Shown piece after piece: positions 1 to 7,370 of a stretch of DNA of 11,087 nucleotides. Origin of the DNA: Spirochaetaceae bacterium. Its GTDB lineage: Bacteria; Spirochaetota; Spirochaetia; SZUA-6; RPPD01. Position numbers and translations under genes: made by a program. The stretch's first letter is position 1, and each line of letters begins with the position of its first letter. The stretch covers positions 1-11,087 of the forward strand of contig RPPD01000027.1 of the NCBI GenBank assembly GCA_003818675.1, read 5' to 3'. Below the pieces are notes generated by a model. The model was not told the DNA's origin, searched no databases, and worked only from the letters and a program-made list of their open reading frames with translations.

Positions 1-1351
1 GAGCGGGTACTTTGAGAGAATCTCCAGGCTTTATAACCGCGGTGAGGGAGAACCTGTTGCCAAAAGCCAGTTCCTCCACAGTAATCCTGTATTTTGCCGC
101 AATACTGTAAAGCGAATCCCCCTTCGCGACCGTATATGCAGCTGTAAAAGGCCTGTTTGAGAACGCCCTCGCAGGATCAGGCAGCGCAATGTCCTCCTTG
201 AGAAACGGAATTAGGATTTTTACCCCTGCAGGAAACCTGCTTAAGGATACATGTGAATTATACTGCAGAATCTGGTCAATGGAAAGATTGTAGTGGCGGG
301 AAAGGCTGTAGAGAGTGTCACCCGAGCGCACAGTGTACAGCACATGGCGTACCAGCCCCTGCGGTTGCGCGGCAATTATCTTCCTGACAGCTTGGGCATA
401 CCGGGCCGGTACTTTCAATGAATATATTCCCGCAGGCGGAGTGACAAAATAATTCAGCTCGGAGTTTCCTGTACGGAGAATTTCAAGCGGTGCCCCTGAT
501 TTTTCCGAGATGATCCTTATGTCTACAGACTGCTTGAGTGGAATGCTCTCCCATGTCTGCAGTTCATTGTAGACAACAGGGAGGTTATTTCTGCCGGAAC
601 GAGTGACCAGATATGCAACCGCGAGTATTCTGGGCACAAAGTGCGCGGTCTCAAGCGGAATGGCCTTTTTCTCTGCAAGCAGAAAGAAATCACGCGTTCC
701 TGCACGGGTTATAGCGCTGTCCAGGGCACCCCTGCCGCAGTTGTAGGCCGCGAGCGCCAAATGCCAGTCCTTGTAATATTCATGATTGGAGGCCAGTATT
801 GAAAGCGCGGCTGTCGTGGCTTTTATAAAATCCCTGCGTTCATCTCTCCACTCGTCAAGCACAAGTCCTGTACCGCGTGCTGAATAGTCCATGAGCTGCC
901 AGAGCCCGACAGCCCCTGCCCATGATCTCGCGCGCACCGTGAAATTGGATTCCACAAACGGCACAAAAAAAAGCTCGCGTGGAAGGTTTTTTGCCTCAAT
1001 TACAGGCATGATGCTGTTTCTGAAAAGTTGTGCGCGCTCGATGGTCTTCACCAGCTCCGCGCGGGCCGCTGTCTGGTCAAAAACCGTGATTTCAGCCTTA
1101 ACCGCGTCATTCAGGGGTATTGGCAGCATGAAAACATCGGGGCCTGCATGCCCCATGCGGACTGGTTCTGCAATCTTGCGGGAATTTTCAGAAAGAATGG
1201 TGCTATCTGGTTGAAGACGTTTTTTAAAGAGCCACGAAGGATATTCCTGGGCATAGGCAACCCGGGTTGTTGAAAGAAAAATCAATAAAAAGACAAAAAT
1301 GGATTTATCGAGGAGTCCTACAGTTTTTCGCCAAAATAGATTCCAGCCCAT
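1..1351 (-). CDS. MltD-like lytic transglycosylase with LysM domains (3' end missing)
   Basis: This enzyme cleaves the MurNAc-GlcNAc bond of peptidoglycan with formation of 1,6-anhydroMurNAc, and should act in the periplasm. I translated 450 codons in one open frame from ATG at 1351 to the window edge. Residues 1-34 form a signal peptide (basic WRK, then a hydrophobic stretch ending AYA before QE). The SLT domain covers about 110-250: catalytic Glu134 in FVESNF, AGAVGLWQLM at 145-154, AAYNCG at 201-206 and FVPRILA at 238-244. A degenerate LysM-like segment lies at about 276-318. LysM 1 is at 339-382 (YTVRSGDTLYSL) and LysM 2 at 406-449 (YTVAKGDSLYSI). This order matches MltD-type enzymes. The start is set by the signal peptide and the G-rich stretch just upstream (GGGGGTTGGGA). 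It overlaps the upstream lipoprotein gene by 34 bases in another frame, so co-transcription is likely. The C-terminus and any further LysM copies lie outside the window. Confidence 0.93.
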   Translation of the reverse strand, partial: MGWNLFWRKTVGLLDKSIFVFLLIFLSTTRVAYAQEYPSWLFKKRLQPDSTILSENSRKIAEPVRMGHAGPDVFMLPIPLNDAVKAEITVFDQTAARAELVKTIERAQLFRNSIMPVIEAKNLPRELFFVPFVESNFTVRARSWAGAVGLWQLMDYSARGTGLVLDEWRDERRDFIKATTAALSILASNHEYYKDWHLALAAYNCGRGALDSAITRAGTRDFFLLAEKKAIPLETAHFVPRILAVAYLVTRSGRNNLPVVYNELQTWESIPLKQSVDIRIISEKSGAPLEILRTGNSELNYFVTPPAGIYSLKVPARYAQAVRKIIAAQPQGLVRHVLYTVRSGDTLYSLSRHYNLSIDQILQYNSHVSLSRFPAGVKILIPFLKEDIALPDPARAFSNRPFTAAYTVAKGDSLYSIAAKYRITVEELAFGNRFSLTAVIKPGDSLKVPA

Positions 1352-2436
1352 TCCCAACCCCCATTAATATCAGGATCGGGTCCAAAGTCCACTCTCCTGA
1401 AGTAAAAATACCATGTGGAATGGATCCGGAATTCCCATCTTTCAGTGCGGAGAAAGGCCTCCCTCGCGTTTGAATCTGCGTCCAGCTCGGGCGCAACCTT
1501 GACATCAGAATTGGCGAGAAAGACACCCAAATAATCCGCGACTGATATGACAGAAAAGAAGTTGGCCATATCTGATTTATTCTGTTCCCAGGTAATCGTG
1601 AAAAAATACCCTTTGGCACGGAGTGCCTGAAGGGTTTCCACGTCCTTTTCCCCTATGGCTGTCCTTATTTTACGGACAAGCACATTCAGGTCTCCGACGA
1701 CCCAGTCGGGTTTATTTGTGAACATTGCAAGTTTGTCCTGAACCTGTTCCCAGGCGTCAGGGAAACCAGGAATCACGGTTTTCTTCAGCATCACAAACTC
1801 CTCGTAGGTCTTTCTGGCCTTTTCCCAGTCGCTCATCTGTTCATACTCGCGGGCGAGCCTGAACAAAAGCTCCGGCCTGCTTGATTCGTCGTCAAAGCGC
1901 TGCAGCATCTCAAGACAGGCATTGGCCCGCTCCTCGGGCCTTGTGGCGAGATTTGCGATCTGGCGAAGACAGAGCTCATGCACATATTCACCGCGGAAAT
2001 CCAGATCAGGATAGTTTTTCAGTATCCTGTCATAATAATATGCGGCAAAGCGGGAAGCGCCTGTCTGTTGGTAGGTCTGGGCAACAACAGCAAGGTAGTA
2101 AGCGTTGAACATATCGTCCGGGAAAGCATCTGTTATTGATGTTAAGAACTGGATTTTGGCATCAACACGTTCGCTTGAATCCAGTATTTCTATTATCTGC
2201 CTGTTTATAACGAAGCGTTCGCGCGCCTTTCCCTGAGCTGAATACTTGTCAAGCAGCGAAAAAAGCTCCGAGAGCCTTGCCTTCTGGCTGCCAGCTGCCG
2301 CCATAAAATACGAAAAGCGCGAAGAGCAGGACACAAAAATCATGCCTGAAAAAACAAGGAGCGCTGCGCACAAGCCCATGAAAATATATCTGCTGATGCG
2401 TTTTATATTCACGCGGATGAGTCTACCACAGGGCAT
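1318..2436 (-). CDS. TPR-type lipoprotein of unknown function
   Basis: I do not recognise a named family. The 372-residue product starts with a basic stretch (R5 to R16) and a hydrophobic core at 18-35. A lipobox-like FVSC follows, with the acylatable Cys at 37, so an envelope-anchored lipoprotein is likely; Phe at -3 is unusual but spirochaete lipoboxes are often relaxed. Residues about 105-142 and 188-218 look like tetratricopeptide helices ([38 protein letters not shown]), which typically bind other proteins. The C-terminal 130 residues are not TPR-like and are rich in aromatics ([17 protein letters not shown]). The start is uncertain: ATG at 2436 has no clear ribosome binding site, and GTG at 2412 would also leave a good signal peptide. 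It heads a unit with the lytic transglycosylase, so a role in cell wall turnover or in placing that enzyme is plausible but inferred. Confidence 0.8.
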   Translation of the reverse strand: MPCGRLIRVNIKRISRYIFMGLCAALLVFSGMIFVSCSSRFSYFMAAAGSQKARLSELFSLLDKYSAQGKARERFVINRQIIEILDSSERVDAKIQFLTSITDAFPDDMFNAYYLAVVAQTYQQTGASRFAAYYYDRILKNYPDLDFRGEYVHELCLRQIANLATRPEERANACLEMLQRFDDESSRPELLFRLAREYEQMSDWEKARKTYEEFVMLKKTVIPGFPDAWEQVQDKLAMFTNKPDWVVGDLNVLVRKIRTAIGEKDVETLQALRAKGYFFTITWEQNKSDMANFFSVISVADYLGVFLANSDVKVAPELDADSNAREAFLRTERWEFRIHSTWYFYFRRVDFGPDPDINGGWEWAGIYFGEKL

Positions 2437-2442
2437 GAGGAG

Positions 2443-2471
2443 TTGGCAAGCATCATGCTTTATGCTACATT
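2443..2471 (+). promoter_or_regulatory. Putative sigma70-type promoter for icd
   Basis: TTGGCA at 2443-2448 (5 of 6 to the -35 consensus) is followed after 17 bases by TACATT at 2466-2471 (4 of 6 to the -10 consensus). Transcription would start near 2478, giving a leader of about 65 bases before the icd ATG. Confidence 0.45.
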
Positions 2472-2474
2472 ATA
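2469..2474 (-). promoter_or_regulatory. Putative -10 box for the TPR lipoprotein/transglycosylase unit
   Basis: Read on the minus strand, 2474-2469 is a perfect TATAAT, about 32 bases before the ATG at 2436. No good -35 hexamer is visible at 16-18 bases upstream, so the promoter may be weak or need an activator. It overlaps the plus-strand -10 of icd. Confidence 0.4.
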
Positions 2475-2542
2475 TATACATCAAGGTAGCCGTTTTCGTG
2501 ATCGCGGCCCTCCAATCATTTATTTACAGGATGGATTTCCAC

Positions 2543-3748
2543 ATGGGGAATAATATAGACATAAAAAACGGTAAACTTGTTGTCCCTGACAATCCTGTCA
2601 TCCCTTTCATTGAAGGTGACGGAACAGGGCCTGACATCTGGCGCGCAGCAGAAAGGGTCTTTGACGCGGCTGTCCAGACGGCTTATTCCGGAAAACGCAA
2701 AATAAAATGGCTTGAGGTTTTTGCCGGAGAAAAAGCCAGAAATATGACGGGTGACTGGCTTCCTGAGAAAACACTCGAGCAGTTCCGCGTGTACCTTATT
2801 GGCATTAAGGGACCGCTCACCACTCCCATTGGCGGTGGACACAGGAGCCTGAATGTTGCACTCAGGCAGATCCTGGATCTCTATGTCTGTCTCAGGCCAG
2901 TCGCGTACTTTGATGGAGTTCCCTCGCCTGTAAAACGGCCAGAGGACGTGGACATGGTGATCTTCCGCGAGAATACAGAGGATGTCTATGCCGGATACGA
3001 GGCAAAGCAGGGCACACCAGAAGCAATAAAAATAATCCAGTTTCTTTCAAAGGAAATGGGATGGAAGATCCGTGAAGACTCGGGCATTGGCATAAAACCC
3101 GTCAGCATCATGGCAACACAACGGCTCGTGCGCGCAGCGATACAGTACGCCATTTCCCACAAGCGCAGGAGCATCACCTTTGTCCACAAGGGAAACATAC
3201 AAAAGTTCACCGAGGGCGCATTTACCGAGTGGGGCTATGCGCTGGCAAAGAGCGAGTTCGGGGACCTCACCGTCAAGTGGGACGAGGCAAAAGAAAATGA
3301 CACCAGAATTATCATGCAGGACACAATAGCAGACATCTTCCTTCAGCAGATCCTGACACGCCCCAAAAACTTTGATGTTGTGGCCACTTTAAACCTGAAT
3401 GGAGATTATATCTCTGACGCGCTTGCCGCCCAGGTCGGAGGCATTGGAATTGCACCGGGAGCCAATATTAACTATGACACGGGCCATGCAATTTTTGAAG
3501 CAACTCACGGTACTGCACCCAAGTATGCAAACAAGAACGTTGTCAATCCGTCAAGCCTCATACTCTCCGGCAAGATGATGTTTGAATACATGGGTTGGCA
3601 GGAAGCGGCAGATCTGATAGAGCGCGGAATCAGGAAGGCAATATCAACAAAGACGGTCACCTATGATTTTGCGCGCCTCATGGAAAACGCCAAGGAGGTA
3701 TCGACGAGCGCATTTGCAGACGCACTTGTCGAGAACATGAAAAAATGA
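2543..3748 (+). CDS. icd: NADP-dependent isocitrate dehydrogenase
   Basis: This cytoplasmic TCA-cycle enzyme oxidatively decarboxylates isocitrate to 2-oxoglutarate, reducing NADP+. The 401-residue product is collinear with E. coli Icd (416 residues) from [19 protein letters not shown] onward. Visible sites: the substrate loop [13 protein letters not shown], where Ser102 corresponds to phosphorylatable Ser113 of E. coli; the [10 protein letters not shown] loop at 142-151; Lys216 in VHKGN; metal ligands Asp264, Asp288 and Asp292; and HGTAPKY at 322-328. Lys327, Tyr328, Val334, Tyr374 and Arg378 match the E. coli residues that select NADP+ over NAD+, so cofactor choice is fairly firm. ATG 2543 is preferred over the in-frame ATG at 2531 because AGGATGG (2528-2534) sits 8 bases before it, and upstream extensions would run into the opposite gene. 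The stop overlaps the next gene's start (ATGA). No AceK-like kinase gene is present in the window. Confidence 0.96.
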   Translation: MGNNIDIKNGKLVVPDNPVIPFIEGDGTGPDIWRAAERVFDAAVQTAYSGKRKIKWLEVFAGEKARNMTGDWLPEKTLEQFRVYLIGIKGPLTTPIGGGHRSLNVALRQILDLYVCLRPVAYFDGVPSPVKRPEDVDMVIFRENTEDVYAGYEAKQGTPEAIKIIQFLSKEMGWKIREDSGIGIKPVSIMATQRLVRAAIQYAISHKRRSITFVHKGNIQKFTEGAFTEWGYALAKSEFGDLTVKWDEAKENDTRIIMQDTIADIFLQQILTRPKNFDVVATLNLNGDYISDALAAQVGGIGIAPGANINYDTGHAIFEATHGTAPKYANKNVVNPSSLILSGKMMFEYMGWQEAADLIERGIRKAISTKTVTYDFARLMENAKEVSTSAFADALVENMKK

Positions 3749-4398
3749 ACAACAAACCAAGATTCCCCAACAAGCTGTTAATCGCGGGCATTGGCCTTAT
3801 CCTGGGCGGAAGTCTCTTTCTTCTCTGGACCCTGGGTTATTTTCCCGAACCAGGCACGTTCCTGTTCACGGTTCTCATTATTCCAGTGATAGCTGTGGGT
3901 CTTTTAATGCTCTACCTTGTGTTCATCAAGGGAAAATCCGCCCAGCTCATACTTCCCGGGATGATACTGTTGTTATTGGGGGTCTTCTTCCTGCTCTACA
4001 ATACTGTTATTCCTGTGAAAAGTTTTGAGCGAATCTGGCCTGTGTTTATGGACATTGCCGGTCTTTCCCTCATCCCATATGCATTGAAACGTAAAAAAAA
4101 GGCCCGGACAGGGATCCTCATCTCTTCCGTAACGCTCATCCTGATGTCTCTGCTCTTTTTCCCGTTCAGTCTGAAACTCACCGATTTGGGTTTTGCAGAG
4201 TTCGCGGTTAGATGGTGGCCCATCATCATTATTATTATTGGTATTATTGTCACTTTAATATATTTTATTTATAAGCGGCCGAATAAACAATTAAGGAAAC
4301 CAGCGGTAAACTCACCAGGGACCATTATTGGTAAAAAGACTTCCCAGGCTGAAATCAAAAGAACTTCCTCAAAAAGAAAGCCTGGCAGCGGAAAATAA
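3745..4398 (+). CDS. Six-helix membrane protein with LiaF-like transmembrane region
   Basis: This is a 217-residue inner-membrane protein with no assigned function. Hydrophobic segments lie at about 11-30, 38-61, 68-87, 96-114, 122-142 and 155-177. The stretch around 71-114 ([16 protein letters not shown], then [20 protein letters not shown]) resembles the paired helices of LiaI/LiaF-type (DUF5668-like) membrane proteins, and the [11 protein letters not shown] helix near 157-167 has the same style. In known cases those proteins take part in envelope-stress sensing, but similarity here is only at pattern level. The C-terminal 40 residues are polar and strongly basic, probably cytoplasmic. The ATG shares four bases with the icd stop (ATGA), so translation is likely coupled. 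The six-Ile run is encoded by ATC/ATT triplet repeats near 4220-4237. The last codons form one arm of the terminator hairpin at 4380-4412. Confidence 0.82.
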   Translation: MNNKPRFPNKLLIAGIGLILGGSLFLLWTLGYFPEPGTFLFTVLIIPVIAVGLLMLYLVFIKGKSAQLILPGMILLLLGVFFLLYNTVIPVKSFERIWPVFMDIAGLSLIPYALKRKKKARTGILISSVTLILMSLLFFPFSLKLTDLGFAEFAVRWWPIIIIIIGIIVTLIYFIYKRPNKQLRKPAVNSPGTIIGKKTSQAEIKRTSSKRKPGSGK

Positions 4399-4412
4399 AT
4401 CTACTGCCAGGC
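4370..4412 (-). terminator. Intrinsic terminator for the minus-strand lipoprotein gene
   Basis: A perfect 9-base-pair stem, GCCTGGCAG (4380-4388) with CTGCCAGGC (4404-4412), encloses a 15-base loop. Read on the minus strand, the stem is followed immediately by TTTCTTTTT (4379-4371), the classic U-tract. On the plus strand the following bases are not U-rich, so it should work mainly for minus-strand transcripts. The left arm and part of the loop encode the last residues of the convergent membrane protein, and its stop codon lies in the loop. Confidence 0.82.
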
Positions 4413-4437
4413 CCAAATTTCATAAAAAACCAATTAT

Positions 4438-4875
4438 TTATTTTCCTGAAGCAGGCGCAGGCGTAACAGCTGCTGCGGCACCGGGCGCTGCGCTGTTCTT
4501 CCAGACTTCCCTCATTGGAACAAGGGCTTCAATGACCTGAGGGGCGTTCATCAAGAGCGGATAATTTGTTTCCAGATCCGCATGCAGTTTGACCACATTT
4601 GTCTGGCGTTCAATGTAAACAGAATCTTTTACAATGGGAGCTGATGGTTCCTTCTCAAAAAGTGCATACTGGGCCTTGATATCTGCAATGTTTGCCAACA
4701 CATACTCGCCAGCAAGCTTTGCAGCTTTTTCAATATCTGTCTTGTTTTCATTAAGAATTGTAAGAATCTTCTCATAGTGCCCCAACAGGTTTTCATGGGG
4801 TGTAATCTGACTGCAACCCGATAGAAGCAGAACCGCGATCAAAACGGCAAAAGCAAACGATATCCTCATTTTCAT
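4438..4875 (-). CDS. Small lipoprotein of unknown function
   Basis: This 145-residue precursor has a clear type II signal: MKMRISFAFAVLIAVLLLSGC, with lipobox LSGC and the acylated Cys at 21. The mature part (about 125 residues) is mostly helical by composition, with EKILTILNENKTDIEKAAKL and a run of charged and small residues. It ends in an Ala/Pro-rich tail from about 129 (AAPGAAAAVTPAPASGK) that looks disordered. No catalytic motif is seen and I do not recognise the family. The start is well supported: AAGGAGA lies 7-8 bases before ATG, and a promoter with a perfect -10 lies further upstream. It follows the ABC-F gene by 55 bases, so read-through from that gene is possible as well. The unit ends at the hairpin at 4370-4412. 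Confidence 0.85.
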   Translation of the reverse strand: MKMRISFAFAVLIAVLLLSGCSQITPHENLLGHYEKILTILNENKTDIEKAAKLAGEYVLANIADIKAQYALFEKEPSAPIVKDSVYIERQTNVVKLHADLETNYPLLMNAPQVIEALVPMREVWKNSAAPGAAAAVTPAPASGK

Positions 4876-4898
4876 ACATAGTCTCCTTACAGGCGGTG

Positions 4899-4927
4899 AT
4901 TATAGACAGATTTTTGTTCTCATGCAA
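4899..4927 (-). promoter_or_regulatory. Promoter for the small lipoprotein gene
   Basis: Read on the minus strand, TTGCAT (4927-4922) is followed after exactly 17 bases by a perfect TATAAT (4904-4899). Transcription would start near 4892, about 17 bases before the start codon and just upstream of the GTAAGGAGA ribosome binding site. The -35 is weak (3 of 6). It sits entirely in the 55-base gap after the ABC-F stop codon. Confidence 0.6.
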
Positions 4928-4930
4928 GGG

Positions 4931-6892
4931 TCAGTGGTTTGAACTCATGAGCTTGTGCCGCTCCTGTGACACCTTTTCCCAGTCCTCCACGTGTTTTTGC
5001 TCAAGGCTTTCCGTTTTCTTTATTTGCTCCTTGAGTTCACGCATTTTTTCTCCGTCCATGTAGACTTCCGGCAGCGCAAGCCTTTCTTCAAGCTCCTTTT
5101 TAAAAGCTGCCGCAGAATCTATTTTGCGGCATAGTTCCTCTTCCTCACGGTCATACTTGCGCAAGAGAGCTCTCTTTTTCTTCATTGCATCATGTGCCGT
5201 CTCCTGATCGTTCTCTGGTTCAATTGCATGTTTTTTGGCAATGCCTGCCTCTCCACTCATAGTCTCATTTTGATCCGCATTTTCCTTTTCTATTCTTTCC
5301 CTGTAATAGGAATAGTTGCCATGGAAAAGCCTTGCCTTTGCGTTGCGTATCTCAAGCACCTTGTCGGCGAGCGGGTCAATAAAAGCCCTGTCATGGGAAA
5401 CAAACACAATGGTGCCGGAAAAAGTCATAAGCGCGTCCAGGAGAACCTCCTTTGAGGCCATGTCCAGGTGGTTTGTAGGTTCGTCAAGTATGAGAAGATT
5501 GCCTGGCTTTATGAGAAGCCTGAGCAAAAGAAGCCTGGACTGTTCACCACCGCTTAATACCGAAGTCTTTTTTTTAATGTCATCCCCCCGGAAGAGAAAT
5601 GCGCCCAGCATGTTCGCAAGCTTTGGGAAGAGAGCGGTTGGAGTCATGGTCTCCATGGATTCAAAGACTGTCTGTGCGGGATCTAAAGTCTGTGCAAGGT
5701 CCTGCGAATAAAAGGCCGGCGTTACATGTTCACCATAGACCACCTTCCCGCCTGACGCAGGTTGTACTCCGGCAAGAATCCGAAGCAGGGTGGATTTACC
5801 CGCACCGTTTATGCCAACAACCACAAGCCTCTCGTTCCTGGCAAGAGTGAACTCAAGGTTTGAAAAAACATCCTGGCCCCCATAGGAATGCCTGAGGTTT
5901 GTAACCCGTAGAATGTCATTTCCGGGTTTTGGCTCTTCGGCAAACGGGAAGTGGATGTGTTTTACCGAGGGCGGTCTTTCGACTACCGGCAGCTTTTCCA
6001 GTTCCTTGATTCTGCTCTGCACAAGGGACGCCTTTGATGCCTGCGCCCTGAAACGGTTAATGAAACCCTCAAGCTGTTCCCGCCGCTCTTCCACGGTTTT
6101 ATACTGCGCAACAAGCGTGGCAAGCTCGGTTTCCCGCTGCTTTTCATAAAACGAGTAATTCCCCCTGTAGATCTTGAGCCTTCCCATGAACAGCTCGGCC
6201 ACTGACTCTGATACCTGGTCCAAAAAATAGCGGTCATGCGATACAAGAAGAACTCCCGAAGCAGTGTTTTTCACAAAGTCCAGAAGCCAGTATCGGGCTT
6301 CCAGGTCCAAAAAGTTTGTCGGTTCATCCAGCAGCAGAAGGTCCGCCTCCTCCAAAAGCACCCTGGCCAATGCTATGCGCATTTGCCAACCCAAAGAAAA
6401 ATCACGGCATGGCCGATTCAGGTCCTGATCCGAAAACCCGAGGCCGGTCAGAACTGTCTGGATCTTCTTGGCGCGCAGGAGATAACCGCTACGCTCGATT
6501 TTATCATCCACCTGGGCGTACTGCTCCAATAATTTTGAAAGACCGGCCTCTCCTTCCTTTTTGGATGCAATAGCCGTTGCAAGCGAGTCTTTCTCCTCCA
6601 CCAGTTTTTTAATTGGATCAAAGGCAGTCTCGGCCTCTTTGTTCAAAGGCAGGCTGCTTGTGATAACGGCATTCTGCGGCAGATATGAAACGGAAAAACC
6701 TGAGGTTTTTACTATATTACCCGAGTCTGCAGGAGTAATGCCCGCTATTATCTTCATCAGTGTTGATTTTCCGCTTCCGTTTTCCCCACAGAGCGCGGTT
6801 CTGCAACCCAGATCCAGGGACGTGTCAACGCCGGACAGGATTTCTCGGGCACCAAATGAGAGGCTGATGTTCTGAAGCTGCAAGCCAGGCAT
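4931..6892 (-). CDS. ABC-F family ATPase (ribosome-associated, tandem nucleotide-binding domains)
   Basis: ABC-F proteins have two ATPase domains and no membrane part; characterised members bind the ribosomal E site and help stalled or antibiotic-bound ribosomes. The product is 653 residues. Domain 1: Walker A GENGSGKS at 37-44, signature FSLGWQMR at 165-172, Walker B and DEPTNFLD at 185-196, SHDR at 218-221. The helical interdomain linker lies at about 245-315. Domain 2: Walker A GINGAGKS at 360-367, signature LSGGEQSR at 446-453, DEPTNHLD at 470-477, SHDR at 499-502. A charged C-terminal coiled coil covers about 570-648, as in Uup/YheS-type members. The first signature departs from the usual SGG, having Leu at the second Gly. 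ATG 6892 is preferred over TTG 6946 because family homology begins there and a promoter ends 11 bases upstream. The exact subfamily and any resistance role cannot be told from motifs. Confidence 0.93.
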   Translation of the reverse strand: MPGLQLQNISLSFGAREILSGVDTSLDLGCRTALCGENGSGKSTLMKIIAGITPADSGNIVKTSGFSVSYLPQNAVITSSLPLNKEAETAFDPIKKLVEEKDSLATAIASKKEGEAGLSKLLEQYAQVDDKIERSGYLLRAKKIQTVLTGLGFSDQDLNRPCRDFSLGWQMRIALARVLLEEADLLLLDEPTNFLDLEARYWLLDFVKNTASGVLLVSHDRYFLDQVSESVAELFMGRLKIYRGNYSFYEKQRETELATLVAQYKTVEERREQLEGFINRFRAQASKASLVQSRIKELEKLPVVERPPSVKHIHFPFAEEPKPGNDILRVTNLRHSYGGQDVFSNLEFTLARNERLVVVGINGAGKSTLLRILAGVQPASGGKVVYGEHVTPAFYSQDLAQTLDPAQTVFESMETMTPTALFPKLANMLGAFLFRGDDIKKKTSVLSGGEQSRLLLLRLLIKPGNLLILDEPTNHLDMASKEVLLDALMTFSGTIVFVSHDRAFIDPLADKVLEIRNAKARLFHGNYSYYRERIEKENADQNETMSGEAGIAKKHAIEPENDQETAHDAMKKKRALLRKYDREEEELCRKIDSAAAFKKELEERLALPEVYMDGEKMRELKEQIKKTESLEQKHVEDWEKVSQERHKLMSSNH

Positions 6893-6903
6893 GATATCGC
6901 GGG

Positions 6904-6932
6904 ATTGTAACGGGTTTGCAGAAAAAAGACAA
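6904..6932 (-). promoter_or_regulatory. Promoter for the ABC-F gene, giving a nearly leaderless mRNA
   Basis: Read on the minus strand, TTGTCT (6932-6927, 4 of 6) and TACAAT (6909-6904, 5 of 6) are separated by 17 bases. The -10 ends only 11 bases before the ATG at 6892, so transcription should start about 5 bases upstream of the start codon. This agrees with the lack of any Shine-Dalgarno sequence there. Confidence 0.5.
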
Positions 6933-6940
6933 CCGTGTGG

Positions 6941-6969
6941 TTGCAATATTCAGCCGGTTTGGATAAACT
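6941..6969 (+). promoter_or_regulatory. Weak candidate promoter for the small membrane protein gene
   Basis: TTGCAA (6941-6946) and TAAACT (6964-6969) are 17 bases apart, each 4 of 6 to consensus. The predicted start falls near 6976, at or just before the ATG at 6978. It lies head to head with the ABC-F promoter in an 85-base gap. Confidence 0.25.
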
Positions 6970-6977
6970 CGCTTATC

Positions 6978-7316
6978 ATGCCCCTGCATCTGGATATGGA
7001 CAAGAAACGGCTTTATGCTATCCTTCTCACGGTTTTTATTTTTCTATCTATTATAATTGTCCTGCTCTTCATGCTGTATATTATTGGCAATTACCAGATG
7101 TTCCTGGACACCACCCAGCTCATGCTTATATCATTTCTTTCCATTTTCATTGTCATACATCTGGTCACTGGCGTGATGCTCTTTATCGTTTCCCTTCTCC
7201 AGAATACAGACATGGTCCAGAAGCGTCGGAGGGCGGTCACCATCGGCATTGCGATAGTATTCTCCTTTATTCTGTTTCTTGGCATCAGGGTTTTACAGAC
7301 TCTGATAATTTTTTGA
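6978..7316 (+). CDS. Small three-helix membrane protein of unknown function
   Basis: This 112-residue protein is almost wholly hydrophobic, with predicted membrane helices at about 13-36, 47-74 and 87-110. Short basic loops (DKKR at 8-11 and QKRRR at 81-85) should lie on the cytoplasmic side. No family is recognised and no functional motif is seen. The start is uncertain: ATG 6978 has no good ribosome binding site, and ATG 6996 (MDKKRLYA) would give a 106-residue protein with the same helices. The open frame continues upstream to 6891, but that part overlaps the ABC-F promoter and its translation is not membrane-like, so I excluded it. It lies 54 bases before the SPFH gene on the same strand and may share transcripts with it. 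Confidence 0.7.
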   Translation: MPLHLDMDKKRLYAILLTVFIFLSIIIVLLFMLYIIGNYQMFLDTTQLMLISFLSIFIVIHLVTGVMLFIVSLLQNTDMVQKRRRAVTIGIAIVFSFILFLGIRVLQTLIIF

Positions 7317-7321
7317 AACCC

Positions 7322-7349
7322 TTGCACATAGCTTAATTATGAGTATTAT
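7322..7349 (+). promoter_or_regulatory. Candidate promoter for the SPFH-HIT gene pair
   Basis: TTGCAC (7322-7327) and TATTAT (7344-7349, 5 of 6) are 16 bases apart, inside the 54-base gap between the small membrane protein gene and the SPFH gene. AGGAG at 7356-7360 is the ribosome binding site, 10 bases before ATG 7371. Confidence 0.4.
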
Positions 7350-7370
7350 GGAAACAGGAGCACGCAAGAC

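Noticed and set aside
1305..1619. 104-residue minus-strand open frame inside the TPR lipoprotein gene
   Set aside because: It lies fully within a well supported gene in another frame and its product is low in recognisable structure.
2246..2542. Upstream in-frame extension of icd by about 99 residues
   Set aside because: It runs through the start of the divergent lipoprotein gene and both promoters; homology to Icd begins only after 2543, where a ribosome binding site is placed correctly.
4219..4240. ATC/ATT triplet repeat encoding six isoleucines
   Set aside because: It is a short hydrophobic run in a membrane helix. Triplet slippage would not shift frame, so phase variation is unlikely.
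5316..5711. 131-residue plus-strand open frame opposite the ABC-F gene (also 6561-6875)
   Set aside because: These are antisense shadows of a strongly conserved coding region, with no own start signals.
6893..6946. TTG start at 6946 for the ABC-F protein
   Set aside because: The extra 18 residues do not fit the family, there is no ribosome binding site, and the segment contains the predicted promoter.
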